Assembly (NCBI RefSeq): GCF_050033475.1
Contig: NZ_CP188319.1
Coordinates: 1,240,001-1,304,000, forward strand
Length of the DNA stretch: 64,000 nt
Origin: Cetobacterium sp050033475
GTDB taxonomy: Bacteria; Fusobacteriota; Fusobacteriia; Fusobacteriales; Fusobacteriaceae
Direction of reading: 5' to 3'
Shown here piece after piece: positions 53,364 through 62,067 of the stretch. Each line of letters begins with the position of its first letter. The stretch's first letter is position 1. A program made the position numbers and the translations under genes. The notes under the pieces were generated by a model. The model was not told where the DNA came from. It saw nothing but the letters and a program-made list of their open reading frames with translations, and searched no databases.

Positions 53364-55148
53364 TTTTATTTTCCCATAAACTGGACCAAAGTTTTCACAG
53401 GCTCTATAGTCTGCTCCTTCCTTATCCATTGTTCCAAAGGATGACCAAACCTTAGGTCTAAATATTTTTTCCTCTGGAACATTGTGCATTGCCACAGGAA
53501 TTCTAAGCATGGAAGCTAAAGTTATAAATTTATCTCCCACATGGCCATAGGAAATAGCTCCATGGTTGGCTCCCCAGGTATCCATAACAGTATGAACATC
53601 GGTGAAGGCCCCCTTTCCAGTTAAGATTGGAGCAAACCAAGTGGTAGGCCAAGTGAAATTAGTTCTTCTATCTAGAATATCATGGATGTCCTTTGGAATA
53701 TCCACAGCATATCCCTGGGCTATTTGTAAAACAGGACCTAGTCCCTTGATAATATTTATTCTTGTGAGTGTGATTGGCATTTCACCTTTAGTTAAAAATT
53801 GAGAAGAATAACCTCCCCCTCTAAAATATCCAAGGTCAGCTTCACACCATTTGGTAGCTTCTAAACATTTATTTACCTCTTCAGGGGTAATTTCCCAGAA
53901 AGGCTTCATAAGTCTTTTTCCATCCTTCATTTGTTCCCCGGTTCCGTCTAGAGAGGAAGAACCTGAGTTGATTAAATGTATAAGCCCCTTTTCAGCTTTT
54001 CCTTCTAATTTTTTTCCAGTGACTCTTTCTACAGCCTCAGGAGACCAGAAAGTTCTAACATCTGAGAAAATTTGAGCTCTACCAGTTAAAAGGTGACCAA
54101 ATAACATGGCAACTCCATTCAAGGAATCATTTTCCGTGGCAAGAACAAAGGCCTCTCTAATTCCATTCCAATCGAAGGAGGAATTTAAAATTGCTTCGGA
54201 AAAATCTCCGTTAGGCATATAATCTGTCCACTGTCTTTGACCTTGGAATCCAGCAGCAATGGCATTGTGCCCCTCAGCTTCCTCTAAAAATCCAAGGGTT
54301 TTTAATTTCTCATTTCCAATCATTAAATCTCTCATAATAAGAGTCATTTTAACCACAGTTTCCCAATCTCTATCCTTTTCTTCTCTGGATTTTTGAATAT
54401 AGGAATTGTTACAATCTTCTCCCTCTAAACAATTGGCCCTAGTCCATTCCATGGCTTTTTTAAATTCCTCTTGATCATAGATTTTTTCATCTATTCTTCT
54501 TTTTAATTCCACCATATCCACATATTCATTTCTCATACCTAAATAATCTGAGAAAAATTCTGGATTTACAATGGAACCAGCGATTCCCATGGAAACACTA
54601 CCAATTGATAAATAAGATTTTCCTCTCATGGAAGCCATTGCAATTCCAGCTTCTACGAATTTTAGAATTTTTTCCTTAACATCCTGAGGAATTTCCTTAT
54701 CAGTGCCATCTTGAACATGTTCTCCATAAATGGAAAATACAGGGTCTCCAATTTGTCCATGGGCAGCAGCGGCAGCGGCTAAATAAACTGCTCCAGGTCT
54801 TTCGGTTCCATTGAATCCCCAAATGGCCTTTGGAATATTTGGAGTACAATCAATAGTTTCAGTTCCATAGCACCAACAAGGAGTAACAGTTAAAGAAAGT
54901 CCAACGTTATTATCTTTAAATTTTTGTTCACATCTGGCAGCTTCAGAAACTCTTCCTATAGTTTCTTCAAAAATATAACATTGAACAGGTTCTCCGCTGG
55001 GATATTTTAAATTTTCTTCAATGAAGGTGGCAACCATTTTTGCCATATTCATAGCTTGATCCTCTAAAGATTCACGGACACCTTTTCTTCTTCCATCAAT
55101 TGTGGCTCTAATTCCAACCTTAGGTAATTTTCCATTTAATCTATACAT
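53358..55148 (-). CDS. fucI: L-fucose isomerase FucI
   Basis: 596-residue Mn-dependent isomerase converting L-fucose to L-fuculose (often also D-arabinose). Family sequence is clear from KVGIRATIDGRRKGVRESLE and TPCWCYGTETIDCTPNIPKA to the C-terminal WGANHGAISYGHVGDKFITL. Length is that of the family (about 590). It is the last gene of the minus-strand sugar operon, after an M81 peptidase and a fucosidase-like gene. Confidence 0.95.
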   Translation of the reverse strand: MYRLNGKLPKVGIRATIDGRRKGVRESLEDQAMNMAKMVATFIEENLKYPSGEPVQCYIFEETIGRVSEAARCEQKFKDNNVGLSLTVTPCWCYGTETIDCTPNIPKAIWGFNGTERPGAVYLAAAAAAHGQIGDPVFSIYGEHVQDGTDKEIPQDVKEKILKFVEAGIAMASMRGKSYLSIGSVSMGIAGSIVNPEFFSDYLGMRNEYVDMVELKRRIDEKIYDQEEFKKAMEWTRANCLEGEDCNNSYIQKSREEKDRDWETVVKMTLIMRDLMIGNEKLKTLGFLEEAEGHNAIAAGFQGQRQWTDYMPNGDFSEAILNSSFDWNGIREAFVLATENDSLNGVAMLFGHLLTGRAQIFSDVRTFWSPEAVERVTGKKLEGKAEKGLIHLINSGSSSLDGTGEQMKDGKRLMKPFWEITPEEVNKCLEATKWCEADLGYFRGGGYSSQFLTKGEMPITLTRINIIKGLGPVLQIAQGYAVDIPKDIHDILDRRTNFTWPTTWFAPILTGKGAFTDVHTVMDTWGANHGAISYGHVGDKFITLASMLRIPVAMHNVPEEKIFRPKVWSSFGTMDKEGADYRACENFGPVYGKIKN

Positions 55149-55166
55149 AAATTCTCCCCCTTAAAC

Positions 55167-56642
55167 TTATAGTATTTTCCCCTTGTATTCAAAATCTCTA
55201 TCCAGTGGAAAGATAGGTCTTTGAACCTTTTCATATTTTATATTTAAAATATCCTCATTTGTACTTCCGGTGGTAAGGGCCATAATGGCTCTTTTGGAAA
55301 TTTCCTTATGTTGTTCAGTTAAATATCCAAGTTTACAAACAATGATATTACGGTTCTTTGGATCCAATCCTAAATCCTCATACATTTCAGGTGTGGTAAA
55401 TCCCACATGTTTTTCTGCCAAAATAATATCCACATTATTACTTCTAACCACAGCTAAATCACTGGCATAGGTGCCCCATTTTTCTATATAATTAATAACA
55501 GTTCCTTTAATTTTAATAGGAGAAGTTGTAACCTTATCGAATTTTGCTCCTAGGAAAAATTCAACTTCCCTTTGAACTTTATCCTTACAAAATAAAGTTG
55601 CCTGTGGGTCATAGAATCCACCATAGATTATAGGAGTAGGAACAGATTTAGTTTTTTCATTTTCTAAAATTATTTTTAAGAAATCTGTACAATCGGAGGA
55701 AGAACCAGCCGTGGGATTATCTCCAGAATCAGAAAGATAAATTGGAAATTTTTTATTTTCCAAGGCTTCAAGGGCAACCTCAAAGGCTTTTTTTGGTTCA
55801 TAGGTTTCCGTATGGAAGGAAAAATCCTTTCTTCTTTGGAAAAATTCCTCAGCTAAATCTATGGCAATTTCATTGGTTGACTTTTCATCTCTTCCAAGAA
55901 TATAAATTCCCACAGAGGCATCCTTATCATCAGCCCAAGGGAATCCCATTAAAATAGAGGCTCCTAAAATATCCTCTCTTTTTTCAAGTTCTCTACATTT
56001 ATTAATGAAATAAACCATTGGTTCTGTGGAAGTTTCCGATTGTTCCCCTGCAATCAACATGGGAACCCTAACCCAGGCTTTTTTCGGAAGAGTATTTTTT
56101 TCAAAAATATCCATTAAAATCCTTGCAGCATGTTCCCCAGTCTCAAAACAATCTGTGTGTGGAGCACATTTGTATCCCACATAGCCATCACAATTTTTAT
56201 GCATTTTGTCAGTCATGGTAGTATGCATATCCAGGGCAACTACAAGGGGAATATCCTTAAAATGTTTTCTCAATTCCTCCAATAAATCTCCTTCAGCCTC
56301 TCCAAGACCAGCTACTCTCATGGACCCATGGAGAGCTAAATTTATTCCCTGAAGTTTTTTAATTTTATCAGCTTCTAGTGCTCTTTCAATAAATTCTTTT
56401 TTTAATCTTTTATAAAGCTCTAGGCTAACTTCTCCATTGGGAACGGCTCTGGCACTGAGAGTTGGAACAACTTCGTAACCATTTTCTCTTAAAGTATCTA
56501 CAATTCCCCTTAGGGCATTATTTTTATTTTCAAAAACTAGGGAATCCTCGCCATATTTTATAGAAAAATCTTTTTCATCGGCAATAATTGGATTGAAGGA
56601 ATTGGATTCATGATGCATGGAACCTACTAAAATTCTTTTCAT
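55167..56642 (-). CDS. M81 family metallopeptidase (MlrC-like)
   Basis: 491 residues with the M81/MlrC N-terminus (RILVGSMHHESNSFNP, metal His/Glu), ALDMHTTMTDKM and TDCFETGEHAARIL (metal ligands) and SGDNPTAGSSSDCTDFL. Founders open the ring of microcystin, but most relatives have unknown substrates. Between a fucosidase-like and an isomerase gene, with gaps of 12 and 18 bases, so cotranscribed. Why a metallopeptidase sits here is not clear. Confidence 0.88.
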   Translation of the reverse strand: MKRILVGSMHHESNSFNPIIADEKDFSIKYGEDSLVFENKNNALRGIVDTLRENGYEVVPTLSARAVPNGEVSLELYKRLKKEFIERALEADKIKKLQGINLALHGSMRVAGLGEAEGDLLEELRKHFKDIPLVVALDMHTTMTDKMHKNCDGYVGYKCAPHTDCFETGEHAARILMDIFEKNTLPKKAWVRVPMLIAGEQSETSTEPMVYFINKCRELEKREDILGASILMGFPWADDKDASVGIYILGRDEKSTNEIAIDLAEEFFQRRKDFSFHTETYEPKKAFEVALEALENKKFPIYLSDSGDNPTAGSSSDCTDFLKIILENEKTKSVPTPIIYGGFYDPQATLFCKDKVQREVEFFLGAKFDKVTTSPIKIKGTVINYIEKWGTYASDLAVVRSNNVDIILAEKHVGFTTPEMYEDLGLDPKNRNIIVCKLGYLTEQHKEISKRAIMALTTGSTNEDILNIKYEKVQRPIFPLDRDFEYKGKIL

Positions 56643-56654
56643 TTTTGTCTCCTT

Positions 56655-58649
56655 TTATTTTTCATAGGTAAAGATAACCATATGGTGTCCCTCAAGGGAA
56701 TCTATATTCACTTGGACAGTATTTTCATTTTGAATAAATGGAATTTCTTTTCTTGTATTTTCTTCCATCACAGAAATTATTTTTTTATTTGGAACAGTGA
56801 GTTTTAAATTTAAATCATATAATTTTATTTTATTTTCAATGGTGTAAATATCTTGAGAAGGTTTTTCCACAAGATAATTTAATAGATGTACCACAATTCT
56901 ATTTTTATTTTTTTGTTCATTCACACCGGTTATTAAAGTACTAGGTCCATTATGTTCTAATAATTTTTCTCCAAGGAAAATATTTAAAGCATCTCTAAAT
57001 ATTTCCTTACACCATCTTGCACCATTTTTTCTATAGATGGTAAAAATTGGGTGGGAGAAATAAATATAATTTTTTCCCATGATTGCTCCAGGAGAACCTT
57101 TTAATCCTGAAGAGGGAGCATGTTGATGGGAGCAGAAGAAATTATTTTCTCTGTTGAAATATGGTTGTACACTTTCTAAAATAACTTCATCTTCTAAACT
57201 TTTAATTTCTAATCCCTTTAGATACATAACATGTTCTTCCTTAGGAAGAGATTTTCCAATTTTTTCATTGGGAAGAATAAAGTCTCGATCAAATTTTCCT
57301 TCTCCTAAATATTTTAAGGAGAAAAGATTATCTTCATTGGTAGTATCAATCATTGATAAATAGGAACCGATGACAGCTCCTCCATTTTCCATATAGGTTT
57401 TCAATTTATTTTTAAGATTACTATTAAATTTTATTTTATCAGGTAGAACAATGATTTTAAATTTTGAAAAATCCATGGAGGAATCTATAATTTCAAATTG
57501 ATAGGCCATTTCCTGTAACATTCTTATGGCACCAATAAGTCCAGGAGAAAGGCCACTTTCCTTGGAAGTATAAAACTCCTCAGGTGTCAATAGGGCAATC
57601 TCAGAAAGTGGATTAATGTCCACACAGAACTCCTCTTTTCTTTTAACTTGCTCATAAACTTTACCAATTAATTGGTAGGAGCTTGGAGATAATTTTCCCT
57701 TGGGATGAAGTTGATCACCTATGGAACAACCGGCTCCTAGGGTTAACATATTAAAACATTCAAATTCCAGAGCATCTAAATTTTTAAAGGAGTGGAAATC
57801 TCCCCAATAGGTATGGAATTTTCCAGTCATTCCAAAAATTTCCTTACCTAAATTTCTAGCATATCTTACAGTGGCTGGAAAATGGTCATAACCCCATCCA
57901 CCACTTGGAAGAGATTCCAATTCCAAATGGGAATATACATCTAGAGCTTTTTTAAAGTTAGGTCCAACATGGGAGCTATTGAAGAAAATTCTTTTTCCTG
58001 GAACAAGTGCTTCAATATAGGCTGCCATTTCTCTTCTAAATTCATCTAACATCAGAGAGGAATAGGCCATTCTTTCCTCTTTATCTTCTATATTCATATT
58101 TAAATTTTTCATTTTTTCCTTACATTTATCACAGTTACAATCAACTTTGAATAGAATATCTAGGAAAAATCCATCAATTCTTTCCTGTCCAAGGGAGTCT
58201 ACAATATCAGCAATGTGGTCCTTGAAAAATTGACGATACTCACTATTTAAGCAGATGGTATGGTAAAAATGTGGTTTTGGAACCCTTTGTGTATCTATGA
58301 ATTCTCCATTTTCATCTAGGGATAACCACTCTGGATTTTCTCTCATAATTCTTCCATCCCATTGAACAGTGGTATAGATTGGAGCTTTGATTCCTGCCCT
58401 ATGACAAGCATCAATCTGTTCTATTAAAAAATTTTTATTTTTCAAATGGGGATGAATCAAGTTAGGATGTTTTTTTGATGGATAGTAAAGCCATCCATGG
58501 TGACATCTTGCAAATAAAGTTACTGAATTTATTGAGGCATTTTTTAAGGTTTGAGCAAACTCCTCAGGGTTAAAGTCAGCTGCAATATCCTGAATAAATT
58601 CACTGGTATGGAAATCTAAATGTACCTGTCTTTGTATTTCTTTTTTCAT
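56655..58649 (-). CDS. Alpha-L-fucosidase candidate (GH151 / GHL6-like)
   Basis: 664 residues without signal peptide, so cytoplasmic. N-terminal TIM barrel: RQVHLDFHTSEFIQDIAADF, VTLFARCHHGWLYYPSK and IDGFFLDILFKVDCNCDKCK match GHL6/GH151 proteins. A beta-galactosidase-trimerisation-like middle domain (about residues 350-560) and a C-terminal beta domain follow. GH151 members are alpha-L-fucosidases; adjacent L-fucose isomerase and a sugar ABC importer support this. Catalytic residues not assigned. Confidence 0.75.
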   Translation of the reverse strand: MKKEIQRQVHLDFHTSEFIQDIAADFNPEEFAQTLKNASINSVTLFARCHHGWLYYPSKKHPNLIHPHLKNKNFLIEQIDACHRAGIKAPIYTTVQWDGRIMRENPEWLSLDENGEFIDTQRVPKPHFYHTICLNSEYRQFFKDHIADIVDSLGQERIDGFFLDILFKVDCNCDKCKEKMKNLNMNIEDKEERMAYSSLMLDEFRREMAAYIEALVPGKRIFFNSSHVGPNFKKALDVYSHLELESLPSGGWGYDHFPATVRYARNLGKEIFGMTGKFHTYWGDFHSFKNLDALEFECFNMLTLGAGCSIGDQLHPKGKLSPSSYQLIGKVYEQVKRKEEFCVDINPLSEIALLTPEEFYTSKESGLSPGLIGAIRMLQEMAYQFEIIDSSMDFSKFKIIVLPDKIKFNSNLKNKLKTYMENGGAVIGSYLSMIDTTNEDNLFSLKYLGEGKFDRDFILPNEKIGKSLPKEEHVMYLKGLEIKSLEDEVILESVQPYFNRENNFFCSHQHAPSSGLKGSPGAIMGKNYIYFSHPIFTIYRKNGARWCKEIFRDALNIFLGEKLLEHNGPSTLITGVNEQKNKNRIVVHLLNYLVEKPSQDIYTIENKIKLYDLNLKLTVPNKKIISVMEENTRKEIPFIQNENTVQVNIDSLEGHHMVIFTYEK

Positions 58650-58651
58650 AT

Positions 58652-59479
58652 CTACTCCTTTATGGCTCCAGCAGTTAAACCACCTTCGATTTTTTCTTGG
58701 AAAAGCATATAGATTATAAGTGGAATTAAAACCGTAATGGTAATTGCAGCCATCAGTAGCCCATACTCAGAACCTCTTTCTCCATTGAAATTAAGAAGGC
58801 CTAGGGTTATTGGTTTTAATTTATTGTCGTTGATAAATAGGAGAGGGAAAACAATATTGTTCCATGCTCCTAGGAAATTGAATATGGATATGGTTGCAAT
58901 GGCTGGCATACTCAAAGGTAGAATTAACTTTAGGTAAATTTGCCAGAAATTTGCTCCGTCAATGATGGCAGCTTCAACTAAGGAATTATTAATTCCCTTC
59001 ATAAATCCAGTTAGAACTAAAATACTAAATGGAAGAGAAAAGGCCACATAGACTAAAACCAAAGCCACAAGATTATTTTTTAAATTTAAAACTCCAATGA
59101 AATAGGAAATAGGAACTAAAACACTTTGCATTGGAATCATCATTCCAAGAAGAAAAAATATAGAAAGATATTTATTAAATTTAAAATTAAATCTTGAAAG
59201 TATAAAGGAAACCATGGAGGAAGTGAAAACTAAAACCACCACAGTGGAAACAGAAATTATTACACTGTTAAAAAAATAATTTCCCATATTGGCAGCGTGC
59301 CAAGCTTCCATATAATTTCCAATTCTAAAAATTTTAGGAATTGAAAAGGGGGTTGAAAAAATTTCGCTATTATTCTTCAAAGAAGAAAATACTGTGAAGA
59401 CCATGGGACCAATGAAGGATAAACTTACAAAAATTAAAAAGCTATAGGTGATGAGAACATAGGATTTTTGTTTTTTCAT
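58652..59479 (-). CDS. Sugar ABC transporter permease (MalG type)
   Basis: 275-residue inner-membrane permease of the CUT1 family with six hydrophobic helices. The EAA loop reads VEAAIIDGANFWQIYLKLILP. Start overlaps the previous permease stop by one base. Partner of the MalF-type permease and the binding protein. Likely imports fucosyl or rhamnosyl oligosaccharides; no dedicated ATPase gene is in the window. Confidence 0.93.
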   Translation of the reverse strand: MKKQKSYVLITYSFLIFVSLSFIGPMVFTVFSSLKNNSEIFSTPFSIPKIFRIGNYMEAWHAANMGNYFFNSVIISVSTVVVLVFTSSMVSFILSRFNFKFNKYLSIFFLLGMMIPMQSVLVPISYFIGVLNLKNNLVALVLVYVAFSLPFSILVLTGFMKGINNSLVEAAIIDGANFWQIYLKLILPLSMPAIATISIFNFLGAWNNIVFPLLFINDNKLKPITLGLLNFNGERGSEYGLLMAAITITVLIPLIIYMLFQEKIEGGLTAGAIKE

Positions 59480-60369
59480 TATCTTGCCCCCTTTTTTTCC
59501 TTAGTTAAGAAATTGCTAAAGGTTATTAGAACCAAGGCTAGAAGTAAAAGTAAAACTCCTATGGCACTTCCCTTACCAAAATTATCATATCTAAAGGATT
59601 CATAATAAAGTAAAGTTGTAGGTAGATTTGTCAATCCGTTGGGACCTCCCTCGGTCATGGCAAAAATTAAATCGAAAACTTTAATCGAACCTATAATATC
59701 CATTACAATACAAACTCCAATGATTGGTTTTAGCATGGGAATTGTAATTAGGAAAAATTGTTGTATTGGGCTAGCTCCATCAATTTGAGCAGCTTCGTAA
59801 AGTTCATTGGGGATTGTTGCCAATCCCGCAAGTAAAATAACCATGTAAAATCCAACTCCAACCCAAATATTAACAAATATAATGGAGTTCATGGCTGTGG
59901 CTTTATTGATTAACCAAGGAACAGCATGTTGATGTAAATTTACTGATTTTAAAAATAAATTTAAGGCTCCATTGGGCATAAAGATAAAGTACCACATCAA
60001 TCCCACTGCGGTCAGTGGGAAAATTGTTGGAACAAAGAAGATGGCCTTGAAAAGTCTATGGCCCTTACATTTGGAGTTAATTGCCACGGCCAGAAGTAAA
60101 GCTATGGGAGTGTGGAAGGCCACACTGAAAACAACCATCTTCACCATATTTTTTAGAGAAATTAAAAAGTTTTTATCATTCATTAAAATTTTAAAGTTAT
60201 CAAAACCAACAAATTTAATTGGGGAAGCAGCTAAACCATTCCACTTGGAAACAGAAAAAACCAAGGCTCCCATAAGGGGAATAATTTGAAATGCAATATA
60301 TATAAGTAGAGCGGGTAAAATAAAACCTAAAATTAATATTTTATCTGATCTATTATGAACTTTTATCAT
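59479..60369 (-). CDS. Sugar ABC transporter permease (MalF type)
   Basis: 296 residues with six helices and the EAA loop YEAAQIDGASPIQQFFLITIP. Its start codon is seven bases from the left end of an IS608-like element. The inserted end (TTTACGGCACTTTCTGTAAT) has no ribosome site. In the rebuilt uninterrupted sequence AAAGGAG lies six bases upstream of this ATG. Translation is therefore probably reduced. Confidence 0.92.
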   Translation of the reverse strand: MIKVHNRSDKILILGFILPALLIYIAFQIIPLMGALVFSVSKWNGLAASPIKFVGFDNFKILMNDKNFLISLKNMVKMVVFSVAFHTPIALLLAVAINSKCKGHRLFKAIFFVPTIFPLTAVGLMWYFIFMPNGALNLFLKSVNLHQHAVPWLINKATAMNSIIFVNIWVGVGFYMVILLAGLATIPNELYEAAQIDGASPIQQFFLITIPMLKPIIGVCIVMDIIGSIKVFDLIFAMTEGGPNGLTNLPTTLLYYESFRYDNFGKGSAIGVLLLLLALVLITFSNFLTKEKKGAR

Positions 60370-60500
60370 TAATTACAGAAAGTGCCGTAAAGCCCACTAA
60401 TTAATTGGTGGGATATAAGGCACAATCTTTTCACCTCTTTCTTTAGTATTTTGTTTCAATTTTATTGAATTTTTAATATATTTTAGTTATCATATTATAT

Positions 60501-60887
60501 ATAACTGATTATAGAAGTACAAAAACTACCGTATCATTAATCAATTGTCATTTTGTATTTTGTCCAAGATATAGAAGAAAAATTTTTAACAATCCTCATA
60601 TAGAAGCAAGGTTCAAAGAGTTAATTTTCCAAATAGCTAAAGAATATGATATGCAGATTTTAGCAATAGAGTGTGATAAAGACCATGTTAATGCACTTCC
60701 TAAATATTCTCCTGCTGATATTATGAAGATAATTAAAGGTAATACTAGTATAGTTTTAAGAAAGAAGTTCTCAAACCTGCTAAAAGCTCCTACTCTTTGG
60801 ACAAGAAGTTATTTTGTATCTACGGCAGGAAATGTATCATCTGAAACTATCCGTAGATATGTTGAATCTCAAAAAATAAGGGGGTGA
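60501..60887 (+). pseudogene. tnpA remnant (Y1 HUH transposase)
   Basis: Reading from 60501 gives ITDYRSTKTTVSLINCHFVF, CPRYRRKIFNNPHIEARFKE and the family C-terminus, but there is no start codon in the expected place. In CDKDHVNALPKYSPADIM the HUH motif is lost: relative to DHVHxFxNxLP, about four codons including the second His are deleted. The later Tyr (ETIRRYVESQK) remains. The stop overlaps the tnpB start. The enzyme should be inactive. Confidence 0.85.
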
Positions 60888-61939
60888 ATCCGTTGAAAAC
60901 AATTAAGATAAAGCTAAAACCTAATAAGTTTCAAACTCAAGAACTGACAAGACTTTCCAAAGAATATATCAGACAAGCTAATCTTTTAATAGAAACTGCT
61001 GTCGCTGATAAAAAGTTTCCTAAAGCTACATCAAAGCATATAGACGCTGAACTTCCTTCTGTTATTAAGAATGAGTTAATCAGATATGCTAAAACTAAAT
61101 TTAAACAATTTGGAAACTGTACTTTTAAAAAGCCTACTATTTCTTGGAATAACCAAAACTATTCATTAAGCGAAAATTCTCTTGACTTTCCAATTATTGT
61201 AGATGGGAAGGTTAAGAAAACAAAGTTTAAGGCTATTATCCCCTACGAAACTTTTGAGGAGCTGAAAAGCTCTAAATTAGGTTCCCTTAGAATTTCTAAA
61301 AAAGGTTTTCATTGGATTGCACAAATTTCTATTGAAACTAAACCTCTTGTTTGTACAGGAACAGACACTTTAGGTGTAGACTTAGGTATTCTCGTTCCTG
61401 CTGTTGGTGTAATAAATTCTACTGGAAAAACTAAGTTTTTCGGCAAGGGTAGAAGTAATAAGTATCTTAGACGAAAATATAAAGAACTTCGTAAGAAACT
61501 TGGTAAAGCTAAAAAATTAAATGCTATCAAGCGTATCAATGATAAAGAATCAAGAATAATGAAAGATATAAACCATAAGATTTCTAGACAGATAGTCGAT
61601 TTTGCAGTTGAAAATAATTGTGGAACTATCAATTTAGAAAATCTTTCTGATATACGTCAGACCTCAAGAACAAGAGGTAAAAACAAACAATCCCTTCATT
61701 CTTGGACTTTCTATCAGTTAGCTTCTTTTGTAGAATACAAAGCATATAACTTAGGAATTAAAGTTGAATATATCAATCCACAATACACTTCTCAAGAGTG
61801 TCCTGTTTGTCATACTAATAATAAAACTACTACGAGAGAATATAAGTGTGCTTGTGGATACAAAACACACAGGGATAGACTGGGAGCATTAAACATCGCT
61901 CAAAAATCTAACTTAGATGGTAAAAGTCTAAGTGCCTAA
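60884..61939 (+). CDS. tnpB: TnpB RNA-guided nuclease (IS605 OrfB)
   Basis: 351 residues. RuvC residues are intact: D in GVDLGILV, E in TINLENLSD, D in THRDRLGALNIA; the zinc ribbon is CPVCH ... CACG. GTG at 60884 overlaps the tnpA stop; a TTG at 60893 is the alternative start. It is guided by an omega RNA from its 3' end and the right end of the element. Intact despite loss of tnpA. Confidence 0.93.
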   Translation: MNPLKTIKIKLKPNKFQTQELTRLSKEYIRQANLLIETAVADKKFPKATSKHIDAELPSVIKNELIRYAKTKFKQFGNCTFKKPTISWNNQNYSLSENSLDFPIIVDGKVKKTKFKAIIPYETFEELKSSKLGSLRISKKGFHWIAQISIETKPLVCTGTDTLGVDLGILVPAVGVINSTGKTKFFGKGRSNKYLRRKYKELRKKLGKAKKLNAIKRINDKESRIMKDINHKISRQIVDFAVENNCGTINLENLSDIRQTSRTRGKNKQSLHSWTFYQLASFVEYKAYNLGIKVEYINPQYTSQECPVCHTNNKTTTREYKCACGYKTHRDRLGALNIAQKSNLDGKSLSA

Positions 61940-62067
61940 GAAACTATATGTTCTGTCTTAGGAGGGGTATTGACATACCCTAAACTTAAAGTCATACTGG
62001 ACTATCAGAAATGAACTGTCCTTTAATCATTTAAGAATCCCACGACTTCAGTCGTGTGGAGTGTCAA
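61800..62067 (+). ncRNA. Probable omega RNA region (3' tnpB to right end)
   Basis: In the family the guide RNA overlaps the tnpB 3' end and runs to the element's right end, with the guide taken from the flank. The hairpin CCCACGACttcaGTCGTGTG and terminal TCAA match this. The 5' limit is a guess. The guide would begin at 62068. Confidence 0.55.

Larger units (their letters stand above)
60377..62067 (+). mobile_element. IS200/IS605-family element, IS608-like (1691 bp)
   Basis: It begins directly after TTAC (60373-60376) and ends in TCAA (62064-62067), the left and right cleavage signals of IS608. The left end has a nested hairpin (AGTGCC ... CCCAC/GTGGG ... GGCAC), and the right end has CCCACGAC/GTCGTGTG. 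It contains a broken tnpA and an intact tnpB. No target duplication, as expected for single-strand transposition. It lies between the binding-protein and permease genes. Confidence 0.92.

Noticed and set aside
61309..61632. Minus-strand frame inside tnpB
   Set aside because: Shadow of the tnpB coding sequence without a ribosome site.
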